A DNA stretch of 7,340 bases from an uncultured Eubacteriales bacterium (lineage in GTDB: Bacteria; Bacillota; Clostridia; Oscillospirales; Oscillospiraceae): positions 1-7,340 of the forward strand of contig UQXG01000114.1 of NCBI GenBank assembly GCA_900544945.1, in the 5' to 3' direction. Positions within the stretch are counted from its first letter, which is position 1. Every line of letters starts with the position of its first letter. Below, piece after piece: positions 1 to 6,355 of this stretch. Both the position numbers and the translations under genes were made by a program. The notes under the pieces were generated by a model that did not search any database, had not been told where the DNA came from, and saw only the letters and a program-made list of their open reading frames with translations.

Positions 1-966
1 TCCATCCTCTTCATCACCCACAAGCTCAACGAGATCATGGCTGTGGCAGACCGCTGCACCGTCCTGCGCAAGGGCAAGTGCATCGGCACCGTCAACATCA
101 AGGACACCAACAAGCAGGAGCTGTCCAACATGATGGTAGGCCGTCCGGTTCAGCTGGAGGTTCAGAAGGCTCCGGCGGAGCCCGGCCAGGTGGTTCTGGA
201 CGTGGAAGATATGACGGTGCCCTCCAAGCTCCACAAGAACAATGCCGTGAAGAACGTCTCCTTCCAGGTTCATTCCGGGGAGATCGTCTGTATCGCCGGT
301 ATCGACGGCAACGGTCAGACGGAGCTTGTCTACGGCCTGTCCGGCCTGGAGAAGGTCTCCGGCGGCAGGATTACCCTTTGCGGCAAGGATATTACCCATC
401 TGTCCGTCCACAAGCGCAGCGAGGCGGGCATGAGCCACATTCCCGAGGATCGGCATAAGCACGGCCTGGTGCTGGACGACACGCTGGAAAACAACATCGT
501 CCTCCAGCGCTATCGGGAGCCCCAGTTCCAGCATAGCGGCTTCATCAAAAAGGACGCGGTGCGCTCCTACGCCGAAAAGATCATCGATCAGTACGATGTC
601 CGTTCCGGTCAGGGGCCGGTGACCATTGCCCGGAGCATGTCCGGCGGCAACCAGCAGAAGGCCATCATCGGGCGGGAAATCGACCGGGATAACCCCTTCC
701 TCATTGCCGTGCAGCCCACCCGGGGTCTGGATGTGGGCGCCATCGAGTATATCCACGGCCAGCTGGTTGCCCAGCGGGACGCCGGAAAGGCAGTGCTGCT
801 GGTCTCCCTGGAGCTGGATGAAGTCATGAATCTGGCGGATCGGATTCTTGTCATGTATGAGGGCGAGATCGTGGGAGAGCTGGATCCCAAGAAGACCAAC
901 GTGCAGGAGCTGGGCCTCTACATGTCCGGCGCAAAACGCAATACGAAAGGAGGAGCGCAGGCATGA
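1..966 (+). CDS. Nucleoside-type ABC transporter ATP-binding protein, C-terminal part (partial at 5' end)
   Basis: This is the ATPase of an importer of the BmpA/NupOPQ (YufOPQ) type, which takes up nucleosides in characterised relatives. The reading frame is open from base 1, so about 321 residues of a usual ~510-residue tandem ATPase are present. Visible first is the H-loop end of domain 1 (FITHKLNEI, His at window residue 7). Domain 2 follows with a modified Walker A (GIDGNGQT, about 100-107), an EDRHKHGLVL segment, the signature MSGGNQQ (about 213-219) and a changed Walker B (FLIAVQPTRGLD, about 233-244). The switch region is VSLELDE, without the usual His. These losses are typical of this family's second domain, so ATP hydrolysis probably relies on domain 1. 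The stop overlaps the next gene's ATG as ATGA at 963-966. The substrate is not provable from the sequence; a related sugar-type importer is less likely because of the QPTRGLDVGAIEYIH segment. Confidence 0.93.
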   Translation, partial: SILFITHKLNEIMAVADRCTVLRKGKCIGTVNIKDTNKQELSNMMVGRPVQLEVQKAPAEPGQVVLDVEDMTVPSKLHKNNAVKNVSFQVHSGEIVCIAGIDGNGQTELVYGLSGLEKVSGGRITLCGKDITHLSVHKRSEAGMSHIPEDRHKHGLVLDDTLENNIVLQRYREPQFQHSGFIKKDAVRSYAEKIIDQYDVRSGQGPVTIARSMSGGNQQKAIIGREIDRDNPFLIAVQPTRGLDVGAIEYIHGQLVAQRDAGKAVLLVSLELDEVMNLADRILVMYEGEIVGELDPKKTNVQELGLYMSGAKRNTKGGAQA

Positions 967-2174
967 AAAACAGCTTGGCAAGCCTCTACGAAAAGGAAGC
1001 AACCAAAAAGGTGCTGGCTTCTTTGATTTCCATCCTCATTGGCCTGCTGGTAGGCGCGGTGGTGGTCACCATCGTAGGCCTGACCAAAAAGACCATCGGC
1101 CTCGCGGGTCTGTGGGACGGCATCCGGATTGTCTTTGTGGGCATTTTCTGCAAGGGGCGTGACGCTGCCGGTGCCCTGGAGTGGGGCTTCAACGGCCGAA
1201 CCGTAGGCAATATGCTTTTCCGGGCCACCCCCATCATCATGACCGGCCTGTCCGTCGCCGTGTCCTACAAGACCGGCCTGTTTAACATCGGCGCACCCGG
1301 TCAGTACCTGATGGGCACCATGGCTTCTTTGATGATTGCCCTAGGCATTCCCAGCAGCGCCATGCCCGCAGGGCTCATCTGGGTTCTGGCGTTTGTGGGC
1401 GGCATTCTGGCAGGCGCTCTGTGGGGCGCTATCCCCGGAATCCTGAAGGCCTTCCTCAACATCAATGAGGTTCTGGCCTGCATCATGACCAACTGGCTGG
1501 CAGCCAACATCGTCACCTGGGCCTTCGATATGTCCAATTTCAAGAACGTCACCGAGGGCACCAAGACCGCCTATGTCTACAAGACCACCTTCAACGGCGT
1601 GGCGACCCCCAAGCTGGGTCTCGACAAGCTGTTCCCTAACTCCCAGGTCAACGCCGGCATTCTGATTGCCATTGTCTTCGCCATTGTGATGTACGTCTTC
1701 ATCAACAAGACCACCCTGGGCTATGAGCTGAAGACCTGCGGCTCCAACCGGCACGCTGCCCGGTACGCCGGTATCAACGACAAGCGGAACATTGTTCTTT
1801 CCATGGCCATCGCCGGTGGTCTGGCCGGCGCGGGCGCTGCCCTCTACTGGCTCTCCGGCAATACGGAGTTCTACTGGTCCACCTATCAGAGCCTGCCCGG
1901 TGAGGGCTTCAACGGCATTCCCGTGGCGCTGCTGGCGGTGAACAACCCCATCGCGGTGATTTTCACCGGCATCTTCATGGCTATGCTGAAGATTGTCGGC
2001 CAGAACCTGACGGGCTACACCGCCTACAACGAGTACATCACCGACGTAATCATCGGCGTCATTGTCTACCTCAGCGCCTTCTCTCTGGTCATCCGCATGT
2101 GGCTGGAAGGCAAGAAGAAAAAGGCAAAGCCCGCCAATGACGCAAACGCTGAGAAAGGAGGGGCCAAGAAATGA
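963..2174 (+). CDS. Nucleoside-type ABC transporter permease (NupP/YufP-like)
   Basis: First membrane subunit of the importer, 403 residues, of the BPD_transp_2 permease family. A hydrophobic segment at about residues 18-40 is followed by several further membrane spans. Family motifs include FNIGAPGQ (107-114), the NEVLACIMTNWLA stretch (168-180), KTCGSNRHAARYAGI (257-271) and GFNGIPVALLA (315-325). The C-terminus is a Lys-rich cytoplasmic tail (from about 383). The start is the ATG inside the ATGA overlap with the ATPase gene, backed by AGGAGG at 948-953, 9 nt upstream. The stop overlaps the next permease in the same way (2171-2174). It should form a heterodimeric channel with the second permease, powered by the ATPase upstream. 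Nucleoside specificity is inferred from family resemblance only. Confidence 0.93.
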   Translation: MKNSLASLYEKEATKKVLASLISILIGLLVGAVVVTIVGLTKKTIGLAGLWDGIRIVFVGIFCKGRDAAGALEWGFNGRTVGNMLFRATPIIMTGLSVAVSYKTGLFNIGAPGQYLMGTMASLMIALGIPSSAMPAGLIWVLAFVGGILAGALWGAIPGILKAFLNINEVLACIMTNWLAANIVTWAFDMSNFKNVTEGTKTAYVYKTTFNGVATPKLGLDKLFPNSQVNAGILIAIVFAIVMYVFINKTTLGYELKTCGSNRHAARYAGINDKRNIVLSMAIAGGLAGAGAALYWLSGNTEFYWSTYQSLPGEGFNGIPVALLAVNNPIAVIFTGIFMAMLKIVGQNLTGYTAYNEYITDVIIGVIVYLSAFSLVIRMWLEGKKKKAKPANDANAEKGGAKK

Positions 2175-3202
2175 CATTCATCATTCAGCAGACTCTGCTT
2201 TACGCGGTTCCTCTGATGATTGTGGCTCTGGCCGGTGTGTTCGCCGAGCGCAGCGGCATCATCAACCTGGCTCTGGAAGGCATCATGATTTTCGGCGCGT
2301 TCATCGGCGTCCTCTTTGTCCGCTCCATGCAGGATCTGGATGTGTTCGTGAACGCCGCCCGGCAAGGCTCCTGGCTGACCCTGCAGGGGCTGGAGATTCT
2401 GGCCATGCTGGTGGCCGCCGCCCTGGGTGCTCTCTTCAGCCTGCTTCTGAGCTTCGCCTCCATCAACCTGAAGGCGGATCAGACCATCGGCGGCACGGCT
2501 CTGAACCTGATGGCTCCCGCCATGGTGCTGTTCCTCATCCGGATCATCGACGGTCAGAACATCCTGGATATGAAGACTGGCGATTCCGCCACCTGGTTCA
2601 TGCTGAAGAAATCCACCTTCGGCATTCCCAAGAGCCAGGACATCGGCTTTCTGGGGGAGACCTTCCTGAATAAGGTCTACCTCGCCACCTATATCTGCAT
2701 TCTGCTCTTCCTCATTATGTCCATTCTGCTCTACAAGACCCGCTTCGGTCTGCGGCTCCGGGCCTGCGGCGAAAATCCTCAGGCAGCAGACAGTCTGGGC
2801 ATCAATGTCTACAAGATGCGCTATGCCGGCACCACCATCTCCGGTGCTCTGGCAGGCATGGGCGGCTTTGTCTACGCCCTGACCACCACCAACTGCACCA
2901 GCAACGGCGACGTGGCAGGCTTTGGCTTCCTGGCTCTGGCGGTTATGATCTTCGGCAACTGGAAGCCGCTGAACATTGCCGGCGCCTCCCTGCTCTTTGG
3001 CCTCTTCAAGTGCATTGCCGCCGCCTACTCCAGCATCGACATCAACGGAGACGGCGTGTATATGCTGGCGGAAATCGGCATTTCCTCCCACCTGTACCGG
3101 ATGCTCCCGTACCTGGTGACTCTGATCGTGCTGGCCTTCACCTCCAAGAAGTCCCGGGCTCCCAAGGCCGAGGGGATTCCCTACGACAAGGGAAGCCGCT
3201 AA
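2171..3202 (+). CDS. Nucleoside-type ABC transporter permease (NupQ/YufQ-like)
   Basis: Second membrane subunit, 343 residues, same BPD_transp_2 family and shorter than its partner, as is usual for this pair. The protein starts directly in a membrane span and carries ERSGIINLALEG (26-37), the cytoplasmic coupling-type segment ACGENPQAADSLGI (198-211) with MRYAG just after it, and a hydrophobic GFGFLALAVMIFGNW (250-264). It ends in a short basic tail. An AAAGGAGGGG ribosome site lies just before the ATG, which overlaps the upstream stop. This is the last gene of the operon: a strong hairpin begins 14 nt past the stop. Membrane-complex role is firm; the exact substrate is inferred. Confidence 0.93.
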   Translation: MTFIIQQTLLYAVPLMIVALAGVFAERSGIINLALEGIMIFGAFIGVLFVRSMQDLDVFVNAARQGSWLTLQGLEILAMLVAAALGALFSLLLSFASINLKADQTIGGTALNLMAPAMVLFLIRIIDGQNILDMKTGDSATWFMLKKSTFGIPKSQDIGFLGETFLNKVYLATYICILLFLIMSILLYKTRFGLRLRACGENPQAADSLGINVYKMRYAGTTISGALAGMGGFVYALTTTNCTSNGDVAGFGFLALAVMIFGNWKPLNIAGASLLFGLFKCIAAAYSSIDINGDGVYMLAEIGISSHLYRMLPYLVTLIVLAFTSKKSRAPKAEGIPYDKGSR

Positions 3203-3215
3203 ACACAAAACAACG

Positions 3216-3239
3216 CCCCGGTGCCGCACGGCACCGGGG
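3216..3239. terminator. Bidirectional hairpin between the ABC operon and the toxin-antitoxin locus
   Basis: A perfect 10-bp GC-rich stem (CCCCGGTGCC / GGCACCGGGG) closes a 4-nt loop, 14 nt after the permease stop. On the plus strand it has no U tract: GTTGACAAAAATG follows, which is already the -35 of the next promoter. On the minus strand it is followed by CGTTGTTTTGTGTTT, which is T-rich. It is therefore a better terminator for leftward transcription from the toxin side, and probably also closes the ABC operon. Confidence 0.7.
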
Positions 3240-3240
3240 G

Positions 3241-3269
3241 TTGACAAAAATGTTGCTCTGAACTATAAT
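3241..3269 (+). promoter_or_regulatory. Perfect consensus sigma-A promoter of the antisense RNA
   Basis: TTGACA at 3241-3246 and TATAAT at 3264-3269 are separated by exactly 17 nt, matching the vegetative consensus at all twelve positions. The transcript should begin near 3276. No open reading frame with a ribosome site follows, but a strong terminator does after about 90 nt, so the promoter serves a small RNA. Confidence 0.88.
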
Positions 3270-3275
3270 ACATGT

Positions 3276-3363
3276 AAACAGGGGTGTTGCCAACAGACGG
3301 TTCCCCCAAGGTTTTGGTTAGGAAGTAACCGCTTGCTTGGAGGCTGGGCGGTTACTTCTTTTT
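3276..3363 (+). ncRNA. Putative type I antitoxin antisense RNA (RatA-like role)
   Basis: A short transcript of about 88 nt is predicted between the consensus promoter and the terminator at 3322-3363. It is antisense to the 3' untranslated region and last four codons (including the stop) of the holin-like toxin on the other strand. The 5' half can fold through GGGG (3281-3284) with CCCC (3303-3306), with an inner TGTT-GCC-AACA stem; the 3' half is the terminator hairpin. A convergent arrangement with 3'-end overlap is known for txpA/RatA of Bacillus subtilis. The ends are predicted from promoter and terminator geometry, not measured; the antitoxin role is inferred from position. Confidence 0.72.
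3322..3363 (+). terminator. Intrinsic terminator of the antisense RNA, overlapping the toxin 3' end
   Basis: A perfect 11-bp stem, GAAGTAACCGC (3322-3332) with GCGGTTACTTC (3348-3358), encloses a 15-nt loop and is followed directly by TTTTT (3359-3363). The U tract exists only in the plus direction; on the minus strand CTAACC follows instead, so toxin transcription should read through it. The loop contains CTTGG, a YUNR-like U-turn sequence, and GGAGG. Confidence 0.85.
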
Positions 3364-3444
3364 ATTATCGTGCTCCTGGAGAACCAGGGCGATAAGAGCG
3401 ACAAGAAACAGGCCGAATTGGAATAAATCCTGCCATGTAACCAT
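3352..3444 (-). CDS. Holin-like type I toxin peptide (Hol_Tox family), 30 residues
   Basis: A small hydrophobic peptide expected to insert in the cytoplasmic membrane and be toxic when over-produced. It begins MVTWQDLFQF, the hallmark of the short Hol_Tox (putative holin-like toxin) peptides of Clostridia. One membrane span follows (about residues 7-22, rich in L, V, A, F), then a polar tail QEHDNKKK; N-terminal W/Q/D plus a C-terminal Lys cluster is the family layout. An in-frame ATG at 3451-3453 would add three residues (MAY) and is an equally possible start. Neither start has a clear Shine-Dalgarno site, which suggests weak or structure-controlled translation. The 3' end and downstream mRNA are covered by the opposing small RNA, so the pair reads as a type I toxin-antitoxin system. 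Toxicity itself is inferred from the family; the start is uncertain. Confidence 0.8.
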   Translation of the reverse strand: MVTWQDLFQFGLFLVALIALVLQEHDNKKK

Positions 3445-3464
3445 GTACGCCATAAATTAAGGAG

Positions 3465-3483
3465 CGATTGCCACCGGCAATCG
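3465..3483. repeat. Hairpin just upstream of the toxin start
   Basis: A perfect 8-bp inverted repeat, CGATTGCC (3465-3472) and GGCAATCG (3476-3483), closes a 3-nt loop. In the toxin mRNA it ends 12 nt before the ATG at 3453 and holds the only purine-rich GGTGG of the leader, so it could limit ribosome access. It could equally be part of a dispersed intergenic repeat. Confidence 0.5.
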
Positions 3484-3600
3484 GTTTATTCGATTCGCTG
3501 CGCGACGCACCGCCCCTCTCACAATGGATTGGGGGCAAAAGAAGTGGATTACCCCCGAAAAGGGGGAACCGCCTGCCGGGGTGCTGGCAGCACCACAACT
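3484..3600. other. Hairpin-rich leader region of the toxin, no gene seen
   Basis: No convincing coding frame is seen on either strand. The sequence holds further perfect small inverted repeats: CCCCC-GAAAA-GGGGG (3552-3566) and GGTGCT-GGC-AGCACC (3580-3594). If the minus-strand promoter at 3601-3629 is real, this is the 5' untranslated region of the toxin mRNA, and its predicted first base (about 3594) coincides with the start of the second hairpin. Confidence 0.4.
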
Positions 3601-3629
3601 ATAGTAACGGATTTCCTTCGGAAAAGCAA
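3601..3629 (-). promoter_or_regulatory. Candidate promoter for the holin-like toxin
   Basis: On the minus strand TTGCTT (3629-3624) and TACTAT (3606-3601) are separated by 17 nt. The -10 matches consensus at five of six positions but the -35 at only three, so it is clearly weaker than the opposing antisense-RNA promoter, as expected for a repressed toxin. The spacer contains a small palindrome, TTTCC-TTC-GGAAA (3612-3624 on the plus strand). The start site would lie near 3594, giving an mRNA leader of roughly 140-150 nt. Confidence 0.4.
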
Positions 3630-3643
3630 GCAGAATTCGACAT

Positions 3644-3685
3644 GAAATGCCCCGGTGCTGTTCTTTCACGGCACCGGGGCATTTC
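3644..3685. terminator. Bidirectional terminator hairpin after the minus-strand operon
   Basis: A perfect 15-bp stem, GAAATGCCCCGGTGC (3644-3658) with GCACCGGGGCATTTC (3671-3685), encloses a 12-nt loop and begins directly after the stop of the membrane-protein gene (3686-3688). It should end the leftward operon, with only a short ATTTC tail as U tract. In the plus direction it is followed by TTACTTTTCC, which is somewhat more T-rich. Its core repeats that of the hairpin at 3216-3239. Confidence 0.72.
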
Positions 3686-5392
3686 TTACTTTTCCGGGGA
3701 ATACAGGGTTGTCATCAGAACCAGGGGTGCGGTCAGGATAATGGGGTAGGCGTACCGGAATTCGCTGTACACCGGGGTTCCCAGCCACAATCCCGCCACC
3801 AGCACCAGCGCCGGGACCCCGATAAGCCACTGCCGGTTCTTTTTCAGGGCGTTTATCAGGCAGCAGGCAGCGAGAATCCAGACCTGTAGGCCAATACTGT
3901 ACAGGGGTTCCAGTGCCGCGGGCTTTTCCAACGCCCGGAACCAGGCTCCGAAGGCCGCCGTTACAATCCGGTTTTCTCCGCTGTGGACAATGCCCATCAC
4001 CGGGGTCTGGGAGGAGCGGGCGGGGTAAATCCAGTAGAAGTAACCTCCGTTCCAGTAGCCCCGGGTTTCCTCCACCCAGGCCTTCCCGTAATCCGCCGGA
4101 TACCGAGCACCCAGGGACAGATAAAGCCGCAGATATTCCCACTTGTGGGTCTGGATATAGTCGGTTTTTCCGTATTGGAAGGTTTCGAATTTCACCGGAT
4201 CCACGGTCTGGGGGTCGTAGACCTCCTTCATTTTCTCCAGGTTGAAAATTTCCGAAAGCAAAGCTTCTTCCTCTGGTTTCAGCTCCCGTTCCTGGGTGAC
4301 TACCCGGGCGATCTGCTGCATGGGCACGGCGAAGGCCTCGACGATGTTGGTTTTCGGCACTTTCAGAAGCCACAGCACCGGGTTAATCATCACCCAGGAA
4401 ACCGCCAGCACTCCCGTCAGAACCCACAAAAGCTTCTTGTGTTCCTTGTGCATAAGGACGGCCAGCAGCACCAGCACCGCCAGCATGGCAAACCAGCCGT
4501 TGGTGCGAAGCAGACTCACCCCCAAAGCGCCAAGAACGAAAGTTACCCAATTTGGCCGGGGTTTGTCCACGCTTTTTAGCAGCCGATAAAAGGCAGTGGC
4601 CAGCAGTAGAGCCGATGCCCCGAAGGGGATGTCCTTCCACAGTGTCACGCTGTAGACGATATTGTAGGGCAGCAGTCCATAGACAAAGAACACCGCCACC
4701 AGGCAAAGCCGGGGCACGCCGATCTGGTAGAGGGTCATGAGGGCATAGGCAAACACCGCCGCCAGAAAGAAAATCTGGAACACATGGTAAAATGCCACCG
4801 CCCGGTTGATCTCCCCGAAGAGGGTCAGCCCGATTTTCACGAACACCTGCACCAGCATGGTGTGCCAGAAGGGCATGGTGTTGTTGTAGTTGCCGTTCAG
4901 AATCTGGGAGACGGTGGAGTAGGAGTCCGTGGTGAGCACCCCGGGATACCGGGCACCGAAGAGGTACAGTAGGTCAATGACCGCAATCACGGCCAACACG
5001 CCCCAGAATACCGCCGCCGGGTGCTTCCGCTCCCGAGCATCCCGGCGCAGAGGCAGACGGCAAAACATGGCGGAAAGCACCTGAAAGCCCACGCAGTAGC
5101 CCCCCGCCAGATCCAGCACCAGGTTCAGCTTGCTTTGCAAAGCGTAAAAGGGCTGGTACAGCTCAAAATTTCCCATAACCACCGCCAGGGAAAACAGTCC
5201 GGCGAAAATTTTCACCGCCAAAGGCTGCTTTTCCTGCCGCCGGTTGGCAAGCAAGCAGGCAAGCCCTGCCAGTCCGCACAGCAGGTACACACTGTAATAG
5301 GTGTCCGTCTGCGTCAGGGGAGACAAATCCGTCAGCCATACGAATATCAGCGCGCCCTGGAGCAGAATCCGGTATTTTTTATCCAATTTCAA
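3686..5392 (-). CDS. Large polytopic membrane protein, DUF6020 / GT-C glycosyltransferase-like
   Basis: An integral membrane protein of 568 residues with many hydrophobic spans and one long polar, probably extracytoplasmic, stretch (about 350-480). Visible motifs are YPGVLTTDSYS (149-159), FWHTM (175-179), LWKDIPF (251-257), RTNG (296-299) and EFRYAYP (544-550). This pattern, with an acidic residue in an early loop and an FRYAYP-like end, resembles DUF6020 and related GT-C lipid-linked-sugar transferases, but the assignment is by eye. The chosen start is TTG at 5390-5392: the hydrophobic protein begins there, GGAG sits 6 nt upstream, and any earlier in-frame start would lie deep inside the peptidase gene. 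A second TTG two codons on (5384-5386) is possible. The start overlaps the upstream gene by 14 nt, implying translational coupling. Substrate unknown. Confidence 0.8.
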   Translation of the reverse strand: MKLDKKYRILLQGALIFVWLTDLSPLTQTDTYYSVYLLCGLAGLACLLANRRQEKQPLAVKIFAGLFSLAVVMGNFELYQPFYALQSKLNLVLDLAGGYCVGFQVLSAMFCRLPLRRDARERKHPAAVFWGVLAVIAVIDLLYLFGARYPGVLTTDSYSTVSQILNGNYNNTMPFWHTMLVQVFVKIGLTLFGEINRAVAFYHVFQIFFLAAVFAYALMTLYQIGVPRLCLVAVFFVYGLLPYNIVYSVTLWKDIPFGASALLLATAFYRLLKSVDKPRPNWVTFVLGALGVSLLRTNGWFAMLAVLVLLAVLMHKEHKKLLWVLTGVLAVSWVMINPVLWLLKVPKTNIVEAFAVPMQQIARVVTQERELKPEEEALLSEIFNLEKMKEVYDPQTVDPVKFETFQYGKTDYIQTHKWEYLRLYLSLGARYPADYGKAWVEETRGYWNGGYFYWIYPARSSQTPVMGIVHSGENRIVTAAFGAWFRALEKPAALEPLYSIGLQVWILAACCLINALKKNRQWLIGVPALVLVAGLWLGTPVYSEFRYAYPIILTAPLVLMTTLYSPEK

Positions 5393-5897
5393 TGTTTTCT
5401 CCGCCTTTCTTCCGGATTGCCAGAAGCACACAGCCGAAATAACCCCGCTTTCGGAGAAACACCTCCAGGCTGCGCCCCCAGTCGTCCGGGCCGCCGGAAT
5501 CCCGATAGGTGTTGTAGCCACGAATGCCGTTGTCCGTTTTTTCCAGAGCCACGAAGTGGGCTCCCAGCCCCTTCTTTCCTGCCCAGTGGTAGAAAACAAT
5601 GGCCGCGTCCGCGGAGTCCAGGGCTTTGTCGAACTTTTTTCGGTCAAACACCAGCCTGGTTTCAAAGCCCCACTGGCGGAAGCACCGTTCCGGAGCCCAG
5701 AAGGCCGTGCCCAGATTGCCGTGGATAACCGGAAGCATCCAGGTAAAATACCGAACCAAAGCTTCCCGATCCGTGGTATAGCCCAGGATTTTCAGGGCGT
5801 TCCAGGTGGCAATCCATCCGCAGCCCACCTGGGCCGAGGAGCGCAGGCCGTAGGGAATCTCCCGGCAGGTCTGCTGGTTGTAAATCAGGCCTTTCAC
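5379..5897 (-). CDS. C39-like (papain-fold) cysteine peptidase-like protein
   Basis: A 172-residue protein with the arrangement of C39-type papain-like peptidases: Gln23 and Cys26 in AQVGCGWIATWNALKILG, His114 in GAHFVALE and Asn129 in GYNTY, which would supply oxyanion Gln, nucleophile, base and orienting residue. No signal peptide, membrane span or attached ABC-transporter domain is seen, so it appears cytosolic and stand-alone, unlike bacteriocin-processing C39 domains. The start is GTG (5895-5897), overlapping the upstream stop as GTGA, with GGAG 8 nt before it. The 3' end overlaps the membrane-protein gene. It could cleave a peptide bond, act on an isopeptide or amide, or be a non-catalytic relative; the fold is reasonably supported and the substrate is unknown. 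Confidence 0.75.
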   Translation of the reverse strand: MKGLIYNQQTCREIPYGLRSSAQVGCGWIATWNALKILGYTTDREALVRYFTWMLPVIHGNLGTAFWAPERCFRQWGFETRLVFDRKKFDKALDSADAAIVFYHWAGKKGLGAHFVALEKTDNGIRGYNTYRDSGGPDDWGRSLEVFLRKRGYFGCVLLAIRKKGGENIEIG

Positions 5898-6355
5898 GTC
5901 CGGTTCTCCAGCGGATGAGCGGCGATGTACGCGTCCAGAATCTCCGCCGCGCAGTACACCATCCGGGCACAGGGGCGATTTTTGTAGAATTCCGCCGTCC
6001 GGGGAGTGGGCGCCGGATCGCTGGGGGGATTTTTCAGAATTTCCCGGCAGATGATGCTGCCGTTTTTCTCCCGGAATTTCCCGGCCAGCTCCTGAACCAG
6101 GGCATAATGAGCCTTCTTCGCCTGATCCTTTTCCCCGTTGTCATCATAGCCGTACAGAAGCCCCAGCACCATCAGCATTCCGCTGACCGCCCCGCAGACC
6201 TCCCGCATCCGACCCATGCCGCCGCCAAAGGAGGAGGCCATTTTTGCCGAAAATTCCGGGGTCAGCCCGGTTACGTCGCAGAAAGCCACCGCCACCGCCT
6301 GGGAGCAACTGCGCCCGTTCAGAAACAATTCCGCCGCGTATTCACTGTGATTCAT
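5894..6355 (-). CDS. C_GCAxxG_C_C family redox-active protein
   Basis: A 153-residue cytosolic protein of the C_GCAxxG_C_C family (a putative redox protein common in anaerobes, possibly metal- or cofactor-binding). It has the family layout: an N-terminal NGRSCSQAVAVAF with Cys17, Cys26, the glycine-rich SFGGGMGRMREVCGAVSGMLMVLGLLYG with Cys54, then Cys103, Cys129 and Cys135 towards the C-terminus. The name-giving motif appears here as CGAVSG. The ATG directly follows the TAG of sfsA (no gap), with GGAGG 8 nt upstream inside the sfsA end, so it is cotranscribed. Its stop overlaps the next gene by 4 nt. Redox function is a family expectation; no substrate is known. Confidence 0.88.
   Translation of the reverse strand: MNHSEYAAELFLNGRSCSQAVAVAFCDVTGLTPEFSAKMASSFGGGMGRMREVCGAVSGMLMVLGLLYGYDDNGEKDQAKKAHYALVQELAGKFREKNGSIICREILKNPPSDPAPTPRTAEFYKNRPCARMVYCAAEILDAYIAAHPLENRT

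Noticed and set aside
187..903. Loss of canonical Walker A Lys, Walker B acidic residues and switch His in the second ATPase domain, as a possible broken gene
   Set aside because: This pattern is usual for the second domain in the BMP/Nup-type ATPases, and the frame is intact.
2066..3247. Long minus-strand open frame (393 residues) opposite the second permease
   Set aside because: Rich in His, Gln and Gly with no recognisable domain; it is the antisense shadow of a strongly conserved permease in GC-rich DNA. The 278-residue frame at 1341-2177 is the same case.
3365..3749. Several 70-93-residue open frames on both strands across the toxin-antitoxin region
   Set aside because: They run through perfect hairpins, have no ribosome sites and no protein-like composition; only the MVTWQDLFQF frame matches a family.
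5393..5665. N-terminal extension of the membrane protein giving a 659-residue frame from 5665
   Set aside because: These codons lie inside the peptidase gene in another frame, read as non-hydrophobic low-quality sequence and have no ribosome site; the TTG at 5392 fits far better.
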